A stretch of 64,000 bases of DNA from Ryuthela nishihirai (lineage: Eukaryota > Arthropoda > Arachnida > Araneae > Heptathelidae): positions 7,278,401 through 7,342,400 of the forward strand of contig JAWZYU010000013.1 in assembly GCA_038380435.1 (NCBI GenBank), in the 5' to 3' direction. Below the pieces are notes generated by a model. It searched no databases and was not told the origin of the DNA. It saw only the letters and a program-made list of their open reading frames with translations. The translations under genes were made by a program, and so were the position numbers. Positions 20,145 through 31,865 of the stretch are shown in pieces (positions within the stretch are counted from its first letter, which is position 1; the number at the start of each line of letters is the position of its first letter).

Positions 20145-20379
20145 CTTTAAGAAATAATTTTGTGGAAAAATTATTTGCCAATAATGGAATTTGAGCCCAT
20201 ACCTACCAGTTAATGCTAAGTGGATACACAACGTAGCTGGTGATAGCTTAGTGGTTAGAGCACCTGGCATGTAACTGGTAAGCATGAGTTCAAATTTCAC
20301 TCATCAGCAAATAATTTTTCTATAATTTTTTTTAAATTATAAAGTCAACAGGTAATCTGTGAATTTATCATTGATTTAC
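20145..20379 (+). mobile_element. tRNA-containing insertion within the fold-back MITE
   Basis: 235 bp flanked by an 11-bp duplication TGAAGATCATA (20134-20144, 20380-20390) and absent from the copy at 41690. It holds a tRNA-like 72-73-mer (20236-20308), a T-run and, on its left side, a degraded inverted relative of the same tRNA-like sequence (about 20166-20230). Confidence 0.65.
20236..20308 (+). tRNA. tRNA-Thr(TGT)-like sequence, probably a SINE head or pseudogene
   Basis: The acceptor arms CTGGTGA and TCATCAG pair over seven positions. The D arm is GCTTAGTGGTTAGAGC with an A box TAGCTTAGTGG. The anticodon loop CATGTAA gives anticodon TGT, and the T loop is TTCAAAT. The anticodon and T stems pair poorly, which argues against a working tRNA. 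A T-run follows at about 20315, as at pol III terminators. Confidence 0.4.
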
Positions 20380-20899
20380 TGAAGATCATAATCAAATCTA
20401 TTTAAATCTCGATTATCAACAATATTCATTCAGTATTTAAGGGTTATGAAACCCGAAATGTTTAACAACAAATTATCTTATTATTATAAAAATAATTCAT
20501 AACAATTAAACAACTTTTAAAATATATATTTATTTGATTAAATGTTTCAAAACAATATTTATATTTAAATTTTAATTAATTTCTGAGGTAAAGTTTTATA
20601 AGGCATTACTCTTGTGAAATATTCTAGCTTCCAAAACTCTACATACTGAACAAATATTATTGAAAAATCGAGATTTACATGGCTTTGATTTTAATCTTTA
20701 ATTTATCTTCAGTAACATTTTTCTACTATATGCATATTTTAGAATTTATAGCATTTTGAAGTTAAATTCACATTGACAGAAAATAGAAATTATCTAACAT
20801 TTTGGTAGGGCAGTGTATGGACCAGTCTGTGGCACTGGTGATGGCTCAAGGCTGGGAAAGGTCACTATACAATTATAGAGTGGACAAGGTAATCAGTTT

Positions 20900-22400
20900 T
20901 CGAATTATTTTGAGGAAGAATAGGTCAGTTCATAATCTTTCTGACTTTGAATGTGGTATAATTGTGGGGGCATGACATCCAGATGCCAGAATCTCGACAA
21001 CTGCCATGGTGAACTGCTACCATTCTGTGGTGTCATGAGTCTACTGTGACTGACTCAAAGCAGTTGAACCTGCCAAAGGTCACACATGGGACAGCCATGT
21101 GTGTCCGATAGCTGTGGTGAGTAACACATAACACTGGAGAGAGAGACAGCATAATGGACTTGCTAATCACCCAATACAGTGTTGGAATAGCAAGACCAAT
21201 ATCCACAGAGATAATGCATTGGACATTAGCTCATATGGGCTATGACAGTCAACAATCATCACAGGTATCCATGCTGAGAGACACAAGAAACTGTCTTCCA
21301 TGGGTACTTCAGCACCAACATCAGACCACTGTCATGTGGAAATCTGTCATCTGGTCAGATGAATTCCATTTCCAACTCCATCATGCTCATGGCATGTTCA
21401 AATTTGTTAGAAAGCAACATGAGGCCACGGCACCAAGATGCACCATTGGTGTTTGGCAAGCTAGAGGCAGCAGTGTTACAGTTTGGGAACAGTTTTCATG
21501 GAATGCTCCGGGCCCACTATTCACAATGAATCAACAACCCTGTAGGGACTTGGCAACTAGGGCAGAAGGAATGAGGGTCAGAATCGGCATTTTGGTGGCA
21601 AAGCCTTCAGAGTGCCAGCGGCAGAGCCAGTTTTGGGAGCTTCATGACAAGAGTGGACGTGGCACTGGGAACTGTGTCCATACCCTATTGGCCGAGAAAC
21701 CCTCACGTCCCCTGAAGGACACATGACCTCATCTGGTGGGATTGTTCAAACTGGGATTTGCGCGTGGACCAGGAGACTGTCTGGATGTCAGGCAGATTGT
21801 ATGCAGCTTGTTTAAGCTTTGTTCTCTATCTAGCGGTGGGACCGCTCAAGCATTGTATTTGGCCAGTGGCTGTACCGGATGGGCAGTCACTGTATGTATA
21901 TATAAAGTGTAAATAAATGTAAATAGATGAAATAACTGAGTTTGTGTACATCGGCCACCTAAGTAAACCACACTGACGAGATGTATACAAACTTAATGGG
22001 GACTGACTACCTTTCTATCATCACCGACAAGATACACCCCTTCACGATGGCAGTATATCCAGACAACTCTAGCATCTATCAACAAGATAACATGCCATGT
22101 CACATGTGGCCTGACAGGATGCAAACTGGTTTCAGGAATATGACAACGAATTCCCTTTTCTCCCATGGTTGCCCAATTCACTGGATCTCAACCCAAGTGA
22201 GCATGTTTAGGACCTACTGGAAAAGACAATTCAATGCTCCGACCCTCCACCTGGCAATGTGCAGGCATTACAGGACACACTGTGCAATGCATGGATAGCA
22301 CTATCACAGGACACCCGCAACACCTTATGGAGTACATGCCCCAACATGCACAGAATGTGTTACAAGTGAATGAAAGGTGGCCCCATGAGGTATTAGGTAG
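20900..22400 (+). pseudogene. Tc1-like transposase, split by an LTR-like insertion
   Basis: Plus-strand fragments show HQTTVMWKSVIWSDEFHF (DDE second part), CTIGVWQARGSSVTVWEQFS, then after the insertion IITDKIHPFTMAVYPDNSS and IYQQDNMPCHMW. These match Tc1 transposases in order. The WSDE and QQDN motifs are present. The C-terminal glutamate region is degraded (SPDLNP-like block lost), and stops and frameshifts abound. The upstream region near 20920-21130 is a decayed helix-turn-helix part. Confidence 0.85.
21541..21965 (+). mobile_element. Solo LTR-like insertion in the Tc1 pseudogene
   Basis: The Tc1 protein reads MNQ then jumps to TRCIQT-like sequence after about 425 bp of foreign DNA. 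The insert starts TGTAGGGACTTGG, contains TATATATAAAG near 21898 and AATAAA near 21911, and ends near CCACCTAAGTA. It is flanked by AACCC (21536-21540) and AACCA (21966-21970), a possible imperfect duplication. A promoter followed by a poly(A) signal in this order suggests a solo LTR. The ending is TA rather than CA. Confidence 0.6.
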
Positions 22401-22749
22401 GTAGCTGCTAATGCTAAGTCAATTCTGTGTAACCCTGAATTTGTAGGAAAATCTTGTGTTATGCAACAAAACGGCATTCATTCATCACAAGACTAACAAA
22501 TCTTGAATTTCTATTGGCATAACATTATAAACAATGTGATTAGTTCTGCACTCAGTGTAATGAAGACAGATATATTACTGGCTTTACAGTTAGTCCTTTA
22601 CCATGATTTGAAATTACTTTTTCCATCTGAAATTTAAAACCACACAATTCACAAGAGAGAGATGAAATTATTGTTAAAACGTTTATGGTACATATCGCAA
22701 ACGAAATAGTGAATATTTTATATGATGAAAGTTGGTTTCTACCCATTTT

Positions 22750-23440
22750 ACTAGAGCTATTAACCCTATTTTTGATAAGGATGATTTCAATTCTTGTGAT
22801 AATGCAGGGCTATCATTATATTTTGTGCTCCAGGTAAACCTATGGTTGTTAGATTTGTAGATTTGAAAATGTCTTTAATTCCTTTTCTCATCAGTTTAGT
22901 TATTGATTATGTTATTTGGAACTCACTGTAAGGGGGAAATTAGAGCCTTAAGAAACCTAAATATTTAACAAAAACTTCAATTTTAAAATTATGATGATTT
23001 AGCTCTTTTGGCAAATGCTGTTGACAAGATGAACTCTTTCATTAGGGCTGTCAATGAGACTGGCAATTGAGTACATTTGGTGATAAACAGAGAGAAAACT
23101 AAAGTGATAAAAATTGGTAGACTGCCAATTCTTTGAATGCATCCTTAGCAAGTTTCTTAGCTTAATTATCTCAAAAGTTGTGTAACAGAACTGGTGATGT
23201 GTGACATGAGATAGACAGAATCAGTGCTTTTAATTGCTTCATAAGAATTTGTAGAGATTGTGGAAAAATAGGTATATAGACCTAAAGACTAAAATTATGC
23301 TATATAATAGATTGATCCCTTCTAAAGTTTGCTATGGTAGTGAAATTTGGGCAAATTGTAAGCAAGGTAATAAGAAACTTTATGTCTTTGATTCTAGGTG
23401 CTTATGCAGTATCTTGGGTATTAAGTGGTTTAAACAGTCT
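22750..23440 (+). pseudogene. Old RTE-like LINE fragment (RT and C-terminal region)
   Basis: Plus-strand traces of NPIFDKDDFNSCDN, YDDLALLANAV then MNSFIRAVNETG and a VCYGSEIW...FDSRCLCSILGIKWF end match the LINE ORF of this window. Many indels. It is the most decayed copy and ends directly before the SART3 exon at 23480. Confidence 0.8.
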
Positions 23441-23479
23441 GTCTGGAATTAAAAAATCAAATTTTAAATTATTTCTTAC

Positions 23480-23563
23480 CTCATCTTGAAATTCCACATA
23501 AGCAAGTCCTTTTGAGTGTCCATTTCTATATGTCACCAAACGTACTTCTTTCAATGTTCCATA
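23480..23563 (-). CDS. SART3: SART3 exon: centre of RRM2
   Basis: 84 bp, phase 0 on both sides. Acceptor ...GGAAG before 23563, donor GTAAGA after 23480. It encodes YGTLKEVRLVTYRNGHSK then GLAYVEFQDE, which contains the RNP1 motif (KGLAYVEF), as in human SART3 RRM2 (HGTVKDLRLVTNRAGKPKGLAYVEY). It joins in frame to the exons at 41241 and 19726. Confidence 0.93.
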
Positions 23564-23599
23564 CTTCCAAATAGAATTAAAAATATAATAAAAGAGATA

Positions 23600-24584
23600 T
23601 GGCTAACAGAGAAATTGCAACTGAAATTAAATATATAGGAAAAACAGTGCTCAATATATCACTATCAATAAATCTAGTACTAGCAGAGTATTCTAAAACC
23701 ATATGTAAAAAGTTTGATTTAACTGAAAGTCCATTGATAAACCTAATTAAAAGTTCAAAAATTTAAAATAAAACCAATATTTTTAATTTTCAGTTCAGTT
23801 TGCAATATCACAAACAGATATATCATTTAGGGCAGTTTACAGTTGTCAGTCAATGGTCCTCATGCTGGAAAAACAAAAAAGGTTAAAATCATAAACATAA
23901 AGGCCATCAGGGAAGTATAGAATTGGGCAGCACCAAGTTCTTCATTTTATCAAGGTCACTGTAGTACTACTGAGAGGATTTATCCATGGCATTACAGTGG
24001 GGACAGCTAATCCAGAGAATTTACATATTCATCTATTCTTTCGAGTCTTTCTTCATTCTTGCCTTGGTGAATATTTCTCACTTTGAAGTCTTTTAAGTGA
24101 TTTTTAATCATGCTGAACTATGCAGTAGCAAATGCATGAATTATACTTTGAAGAATAAGAAATGTTTAACATATATTCTCACCAGAAGAAAAAAATAGTA
24201 AGAAGCAGGTGATACAATGTTAACATCAACATAAATTTGGTGTACTACGTGCTAAGATATGTAGTAAGCATTTTTCAGATGACTGTTATGATCTGAACTC
24301 TTCAGACTCCATGTTAAATGTATATTAAAGTACTGCTATTCAAGATAAAACCTGCAGCATAAAAATTCAGTCTTGGTTATGACAACCAATTCTACTCAGA
24401 GCAAACAACTTGTTTTGAGAAAGATTGAAAAGAGTGGTGGAAAAATAAAATGATGACCCTGAAATCTATGACAATATGCCCAATAGAACAGAAACATTAT
24501 TACAGATAACTCATAATTTAAATATCTTGGAGTCCAGTGCATTAAACAATTAGGGCAGCAGTTACAAACTGCTATTAGAAAACT
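23600..24584. other. Intron sequence without recognised features
   Basis: A+T-rich sequence. I recognise no protein, RNA gene or repeat related to others in the window. Confidence 0.5.
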
Positions 24585-25235
24585 AAGATTGGTTGGATGT
24601 TTGGGGTTTATGGTGCAAGAGCAGCTAAGGCTATATTGCACCAAACAAAAAGACAAAGGGATAAAAGTCACTTAACCCACAACAAAGTTAAAATTCACAG
24701 AAATAAAATGCCACAATAAAAATGAGAGTATAAATAAGAGGAATAAAAAGAATCAACAAGTGTATAAAAGTCAACAATAAAAGTGGGTGTATAGGACCTA
24801 TTTAAAATCAGTAAAAAGTGTATAATCTAAGTAACAAAGTAAAAAAAATCATAAACATGTAAAATATCCAGTAAAACGTAAAAACGCAAAAACAGTGGTT
24901 AAAATAGAGCCATTGGATAAAAGTTGTCCAAATGTAAGGGGCTCGGACATAAAATCATGAAAGCTAAAATACATACGTCGTTCAAAGTTAAAAGTGGGGC
25001 ATGAGATTAAAATATTTGATAGTTAAAATGATGTCGCAAAACTCACATTTGGGTTCGTCATCCATCCAAAAAAGAAATGAATGCGTAATAAATGAATGAC
25101 CTAAGCAGAGCCATGCAAGTACAACTTCCTCCTTGCGATTCCTGCAAAAACAAGACTGCCCCAGTTTAACAATGAGCTTGATCTCAAAAAGCTTGTTACC
25201 AACCTGTTCAGACCAAGATCTCTGCCACTGTGCCT
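24585..25235 (-). pseudogene. RNase H-bearing LINE (Jockey/R1-like), 3' end
   Basis: Read on the minus strand: WSEQVGNKLFEIKLIVKLGQ, RKEEVVLAWLCLGHSFITH and DDEPKCEFCDIILTIKYF. This is the C-terminal region common to arthropod Jockey/R1-type LINEs (RIGH.. then C..C..LT..H). A 3' UTR follows, ending with GCACCATAAACCCCAAACAT near 24595. Frameshifts are present. Another copy of this LINE type is at 34656-35588. Confidence 0.75.
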
Positions 25236-25504
25236 GGGGCCATGGCAGTCTATATACCTACCAGACCTGAACATTTCACCATAAGTCTAGTTGTGACTTC
25301 ACATATTGAATATTATTTCAGAGCTATCTGTAAACTATAATCTGTAGCTATCTAGTATATAATTGAATAATACTATTGTGTTTATCAAACCTAAAAGGAT
25401 TATATTATTCATAGGTAAGTTATAGTAATTATTTTGAGTCTATATATCTTAGTTTTCACTAATATAATTTATTGTAATACTTTAGCTGTGTGTTTGATTA
25501 GTTC

Positions 25505-26335
25505 CTAGAGTCTTTCATGTTGCTGCAGCAAAGAAGACTTTTCTCTTAAAAATTTCATATGTGAATTATGTAAGCCAGACTGTTCAGTACCAAGGGCATA
25601 ACAAAGTTGTCTCAAATGAGTTGGATGAGGCAGAGACAATATGCCAGATTTTCGTAACCAAAAATATGCACCAGAATTAAGGGAAAAAAATTCAAAAGCC
25701 CACATCATTAACTCTGTGGAATATCTTGGGCATTTCATTGTGAACAAATGCAGCTGTTCACAAAGAAAATTTAACATTGTTTCCTTCTCAGCCCCACTAT
25801 CTGAAATGCATCCTTTGCATTCAGAAATAATGCTTCTTGCAAGTTTCAACTTGTTGTCCAATGGAATAGACTGAAAATTGAAAGAACTTAAGTGGCTTAT
25901 TAAGGCATCAAACTCACTCCATTTATTAACTTTCAGTTCTTCACCTAGAACCAACTTAATTGATTAATAGGTAGCAACACACTATCATTCCAAATTTCAC
26001 AAGAGAAACCAGGAAACAATTTTAAAGAAACAGTTATTCGTGGACATTGAAAAAAATTAATTTTGCAAATTAAAACAAATTCTACATGGAAAACATGAAA
26101 ACCATACTGAGTTACATCTTTATCTACAACATCTTCTCTAAATGATGCAAAACTAACAATATTATCACATTACAACCACTTTTTAAACATTTCATCATCT
26201 CTTTTCACTTGTTCAGTTACATGGTCAGCAGGATCTTTACATTTGACTGTGTCAAACAAGAAAAATATTTGATGATCCTTATCAAATGGGTTAGGTATCC
26301 TAATGGTGAAGTTAAGCCTAATTTTAAGGATGAGT
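25505..26335 (-). pseudogene. THAP/P-like transposase fragment, inverted and rearranged
   Basis: The minus strand from about 26245 to 25505 matches 28785-29520 almost base for base (MVLGEELKVNKWSEFDAL, AYFWLRKSGILSLPHPTHLR). Upstream of that, 26302-26246 matches 29840-29897, a segment that lies downstream in the plus-strand copy. So this copy has its pieces in a permuted order. It has no THAP domain. Confidence 0.85.
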
Positions 26336-26339
26336 GGTA

Positions 26340-26952
26340 AATTCAAATTTTTAAACCATGAACCATTAAGTTATATTTACTGATTAATAAATGAAAGTGA
26401 AGTGGTGAAAACAGCTGCTAGGACCATAAATATTTAAACTTTTATTCAAAACCAGCATAAATGCTATATTATATAATATAGTATTCATCAATAAATCAAG
26501 TCTCATGCATACATAAGGAAATTGTTTATGTTTATTGAATATTTTGCTATGTGTGTATATAAATATGTATTTCTTAATTATTTGTGATATATGTTAGTTG
26601 TGAATTTGAAGATTTCTAATTATTAGTTATTTGGTTTAGGTTATGTTTCAATTTTATGTATTGTTGCATAATAATTACACAACAGAAATGTATGTGTAAC
26701 TTTACTTACATAAGGTTTGTTTTTATCAGATAAATTTATAATACGAATCAGATATGAATTTTTATCAAATAAGTTTAAAATAAGCAAACCAATATGATCA
26801 GTGCTACTGAAGAAAGTGACTTATGATATGCTGAGAATTCTGTATTTTGCTATCATACCACCATAGTATTATGGAATTTAATGCTATGGTGGTACATAAA
26901 AAATATATACTTAAACCTATTTTTGATATAGAAAAAAAAAAGTATAACCAGT
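26340..26952. other. Intron sequence without recognised features
   Basis: A+T-rich. Contains a small hairpin: TACCACCATAG at about 26857 and CTATGGTGGTA at about 26884. Otherwise nothing is recognised. Confidence 0.4.
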
Positions 26953-27694
26953 TGTGATGCCCCCTTGTTCATTTTTACTTTACCTTAATCAGTTTTGCTT
27001 AATTTATGTTATATTTATCATTTTGGGGATTTTTATTTCCTTTTTGGCATCAAAGCGCTCGTTTCCAAGAGTTAGGAGTTGCACATGTGCAACTCCGAAC
27101 TTTCGATTGTCACCTGCTAAAGTGCGTGCACAAGAACACGCCCACTCTTGCGTTATAGCTTGCGCTGCTCGTCAATTTATGCAAATGTCTTTCCCGGCAT
27201 GCAACATGACACGTGCGGGCTTTGTACCTCTTGTTATAACCTGGTGACATGTTGTCACAGTAGCACAGAAGATAGTAGACTAGAGAGTAGTAGAGCACAG
27301 CACAGTTTAGAGATCAGTTTTAGTTTGGAGTTTGTTGAAGATGTTTGTAGTAAGAAATGATGTAGTATCTTCTTTATTGAAGTTTTGGTGAGTGCTTTTT
27401 GGAAATAAATTGTTTGTTATTTAAACCTTTTGAATCTTTACTAATTTTTTTTCTCTTGAACAACGTTAGTTTGTTTTGATTAGCATTAACATAAAATTTT
27501 GACAATCATTTAATATTTTTAAATTCTTACTCATTAGCGCTCGCTGGTATTTCAAAACCTAATTAAACTTTTTTTTTTGGCAATTTGTTAATTATTGCCT
27601 GGCGCCTGACTCAGCTATCTGGAGCATAAAAATAATTGGATCAGACAAAGGGTCCAAACTTTAAAAGTATTTCACTTCTTTGGAGTGTTCCACA
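26953..27694 (+). mobile_element. Solo LTR (TGTGATG...CACA family)
   Basis: 742 bp, starting TGTGATGCCCCC and ending TGTTCCACA. It shares the palindromic GTTGCACATGTGCAAC block, CATGACACGTGCGGGC, AGCAACG-like block and GCCTGGCGCCTGACTC with the LTR at 46686-47437, which is followed there by a tRNA-Lys primer site and gag. No internal region adjoins it here. I do not find a clean target duplication. Confidence 0.75.
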
Positions 27695-27699
27695 GTCCC

Positions 27700-28245
27700 A
27701 CAAGTAATAATACAAATGTATATGATGCATATTAAATATGTTTGTTTTGAAGTATCCATACAAGTTCATACTTCACCTGGAAGTATGGTTTCGAATTTCA
27801 ACCATAAATTAATAAATACCCCTATATGGCAAAAAATGAAATATCCCACAAACCCGTATATATAACTTGCATTCAAAATATTTATTTCTCTACCACATAA
27901 CCTTAGAAATGATAAATATTAAAATTAGAAAGTAAAACTTAGAAAGTAATCTAAACATAACTGATATGAAGTTTAAATTCCTCATCGATTCAAGATATAC
28001 AATTCTGCTTTCACATATTAAGATTACTGGAATTTGATATATTAACTGTAATTTCACCTGACTACAATTATATGTGTATTCTACTCTAAAAGAAAAATAT
28101 TGATGTTTGGACTTATAGATATAAATCATATGATAAAGCTGTTATTACTTTTTTGATTCGTTAACTATTATGAAAACCTGGATGATCTGATGCTTCATAC
28201 AAAATTAATATGTTAGTGTTTCTACTGCTTTCTGCAATCTATGTA
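27700..28245. other. Intron sequence without recognised features
   Basis: A+T-rich spacer between the solo LTR and the P-like element. Nothing identified. Confidence 0.4.
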
Positions 28246-31200
28246 GAGCAGGGTTGTTAAACAAATTTAATCAAGGAACATTTTTTTCCTTAAGAAAATA
28301 CTGTTTGGTCACTCAATTTTTTTTAAGCAAAACTTGCAGAGGGGGAGGGGATTATGCAGGAATTGCACAAGGTGTTGCACACATCTGTAAAATTTGGCCA
28401 GATGTTTTGCATCCCTGGTGTACAGCATTTAATTTCTTAGCTGTAAACTTTAATATTCATCAATTTTTATTACAGATGCCAAGAATGTGTTGTGTCCCAG
28501 GCTGTAAATCAAATTATAGATCTGAAGGAAGCAAATACAACTTTCAAATTTCCCAAAGATTCTGCTTTAAGAGAAAAGTGGCTGAAGGCCATCCGCAGAG
28601 ATAATTTCACCCCATCAGAATCTTCTGTAGTTTGCATTCACCACCTTAAATGATAATTTAGTTATAAGGTTTGATTCTGTTTCACGAAAAGATGGAACAA
28701 TTTTGAAAGTTGTACTTGTGTTAGTGCCTGATGCCATTCCACATATTTTCCTCAATCAACCATCGTATTTTACCAAAATGGTTAGTGTCAAATGTAAAGA
28801 TCCTGCTGACCGTGTAACTGAACAAGTGAAAAGAGATGATGAAATGTTTAAAAAGTGGTTGTAATGTGATAATATTGTTAGTTTTGCATCATTTAGAGAA
28901 GATGTTGTAAAGATGTAACTCAGTATGGTTTTCATGTTTTCCATGAAGAATTTGTTTTAATTTGCAAAATTAATTTTTCTCAATGTCCACGAACAACTGT
29001 TTCTTTAAAATTGTTTCCTGGTTTCTCTTGTGAAATTTGGAATGATAGTGTGTTGCTACCTATTAATCAATTAAGTTGGTTCTAGGTGAAGAACTGAAAG
29101 TTAATAAATGGAGTAAGTTTGATGCCTTAATAAGCCACTTAAGTTCTTTCAATTTTCAGTCTATTCCATTGGACAACAAGTTGAAACTTGCAAGAAGCAT
29201 TATTTCTGAATGCAAAGGATGCATTTCAGATAGTGGGGCTGAGAAGGAAACAATGTTAAATTTTCTTTGTGAACAGCTGCATTTGTTCACAATGAAATGC
29301 CCAAGATATTCCACAGAGTTAATGATGTGGGCTTTTGAATTTTTTTCCCTTAATTCTGGTGCATATTTTTGGTTACGAAAATCTGGCATATTGTCTCTGC
29401 CTCATCCAACTCATTTGAGACGACTTTGTTATGGCCTTGGTACTGAACAGTCTGGCTTACATAATTCACATATGAAATTTTTAAGAGAAAAGTCTTCTTT
29501 GCTGCAGCAACATGAAAGAGCGGTTATTGTTCTTTTGGATGAAATATATGTTAATCCTAAAGTAAGTTTCAAGAAAGGTGTGATAGAAGGCTTCTCTGAA
29601 TATGGAAGCTTATGTGCCAAAACTGTTCAAACTTTTATGATTGTGTCTATTTTTTCAAAAAACAAAGATGTAGTTTCTTTGCATCCTTTAAAAAACTTGC
29701 ATCTAATTTACTATATGAAATCACAATGAATGTGATAAAGGCTTTAGCTGATGCAGGTTATACTGTAATATATCTAATATCAGACAATAACCGTATAAAT
29801 AGAAACATGTTTGAAATTATGTGTGGAGGGGAATTGAAATGTAGGATACCTAACCCATTTGATAAGGATCACCAAATATTTTTCTTGTTTGACACAGTGC
29901 ATTTGTTTAAGTCTGTACCAAACAACTGGTTCAGGCAACTTGATAATGAACAATCATTTATGTTCCCTTCATTTGATGATCAAAATTTAGTGCTAAGGGC
30001 TAGTGGTGTCACACAAAAAAAAAACTGTATGCTGGTGAAAGCAGCAATGTAGTTAAACTTGCACCAAAGTTAAATAGAAAAGTTCTATTCCCTATATCCT
30101 TCGAGAAACAAAACATTAATTTGGCCACTTGCCTTTTTAATGATCACACTTCTATTGCCCTTTAACAAGTTTGCTTCTCAACATAAAATCTGTTTTTCTG
30201 GCACCATTCAGTTCTTGGATATCATTTGCAAGTGGTGGAAAATAATAAATGTTAAACATCCTTACAAAGGAAAAAAAATCTTCATAACCCATTCTGTGAT
30301 CCCATAAAAAATAACCATGACAATGCCTTGAAGTATCTTGAAAAATTCTCCTCGTGGTTGAGACAAGTGGAAAGCCATTGTAGTTCCTCGTTTTTCTACT
30401 TCTAAGCAATTTGGAAAATTAACACAAGAAACATTTTTTCCCTTAAGGCACACCACAGAAACACTGCTAAAATTATGCTCGTTTATGTTTACAGTTTTCA
30501 AACCTAAATATATACTTTTAGGAAAATTTCAAACTGATAACTTAGAGAATAGATTTAGTTACTTTCGGCAAATGAGTGTGCAAACTACAATGTATCAGGA
30601 CTCAAATCTTAGAATCTGAAAAGAAACTTAAACTTATTGGTTTGATCAAGCTACATTCAACTAAAAAGGGCGAGTTTACATTAAAAGAATTTATTGGAAA
30701 TTGTTCTGAAATTGCTGTTTGTGACCGAATGAGTACTGACATTGATAAAGATTTCGAACATGTTATTGAGGAGTCTGAAGCTGTATGTATTACAGATGAG
30801 ACTAATATTGGTTTTTATCAGTGGCTATGTAGCATATTCCATAGGTAAGACTTCAAAATGTGCAAATTGTAAAATTCTCCTAATGTATGAAACTGTTTTT
30901 GAGATTGATTCTTCACATGTAATATATAAATATTTGCTTGAAAACAGCAGAGTGGTCTGAAATGGCCAAAAGATTTTCTTGTATATTTTAGTATTACAGC
31001 ATTACAAATTTTCCAAGCAATAATTAGTGAAGAATTTGAAGATAAATTTATATGTTCAAAAAAATCAGCATTTCATTTTAAAAACTTTATGTTTGGAGAA
31101 CTCTGAATCTCAGTGCTTAAATTTAGATGATATTTTGCACCTGTGGATCAACATTAAGAAAACTTACTGAGAAAGCACTAAATGTGTTTTGTAACATTCT

Positions 31201-31315
31201 GTTGAACAATTATTACAAAGTCAAAAATGATTCTGCAAAGCATAAAGAGTTCAAAGAAGAGAAAACTTACTACATTGCTGTAAAATATTAAAGATGCCCA
31301 TCAGTGGTATATATT
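28246..31315 (+). pseudogene. THAP domain P-element-like transposon (THAP9-like), decayed
   Basis: A possible terminus CAGGGTTGTTAAAC lies at 28248. A splice-acceptor-like TTTTATTACAG precedes MPRMCCVPGCKSNY at 28479, the start of a C2CH THAP domain. This continues after a frameshift near 28535 with TFKFPKDSALREKWLKAI and VVCIHHL. Then come a central region (29076-29729; KCPRYSTELMMWAFEFF, YFWLRKSGILSLPHPTHL) and the RNase H-like catalytic part (29720-29950; VIYLISDNN and FFLFDTVHLFKSVPNNW). A C-terminal region to about 31300 includes GYVAYSIGKTSKCANCK. Order and motifs match P-element/THAP9 transposases. Several stops and frameshifts make it inactive. Confidence 0.85.
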
Positions 31316-31679
31316 TAAATTCATTTCTTATTTGATTTGCTGTTCAACCTTTGATGAATAATAACACAATTACTCTTAATCTACTGATAAGTTCTTTGGG
31401 TTGAAGCTGGCTTTATCTTTGAGCTATTTTATTTAGTGAAATAGATACAGATAATGATATAAAATGGTTATATCATTGAAAATTATAAATTTCATTCCTG
31501 TTCAATAACTCTACTTGGAACAAAAAAATCAAATTTGAGATTTAAAAATTCTGCATGATTCATAGTGTGACCACAATTTCAATGAAAATTATCACCAATA
31601 ATAAATCTCAAGTTTAAATGAGCAAATTTTGTTCAACCATTTAAGAAGTAATTTGCAATCACATAACATTTGAGAGATA
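31316..31679. other. Intron sequence without recognised features
   Basis: A+T-rich sequence between the P-like element and the SINE-like copy. Nothing identified. Confidence 0.35.
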
Positions 31680-31865
31680 ATCACCAAGGATTAGTGTACC
31701 TGGCTATGGAAAACAATGACCAAATTTTGAGCCATGAGGAGTGTATGGAATTTTCTTTTATCAGGTATTATGGCTGAGGTATTGTTTTTCTCAGAGAGAT
31801 CTACAGCTTATAATGGCAGGCTGTATTAGATTTCTGTAGCAAGTAAATGCTGTAAAGATAATTTT
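31680..31865 (+). mobile_element. Second SINE-like family, diverged copy
   Basis: The order of A-box-like GGATTAGTGTACCTGG, B-box-like AATTTTGAGCC, AGATCTACAG and CTGTAGCAAGTAAATGCTG parallels 17610-17775. Strongly diverged. Confidence 0.4.

Larger units (their letters stand above)
20010..20815. mobile_element. Fold-back MITE (CACTGCCC family), TA target site
   Basis: Flanked by TA. Both ends read CACTGCCCTACCAAAAT, and similarity continues inward through most of the element, so it is nearly a full palindrome. Related sequences occur at 41690-42172 and 54830-55275. No transposase. The ends and TA site fit the Tc1/mariner group. Confidence 0.85.

Noticed and set aside
20236..20308. A working tRNA-Thr gene
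   Set aside because: Anticodon and T stems pair poorly, and it lies in a repeat insert flanked by a target duplication.
28479..28610. THAP-domain exon as a host THAP gene
   Set aside because: It is followed by P-element transposase blocks in order, and all carry frameshifts and stops.
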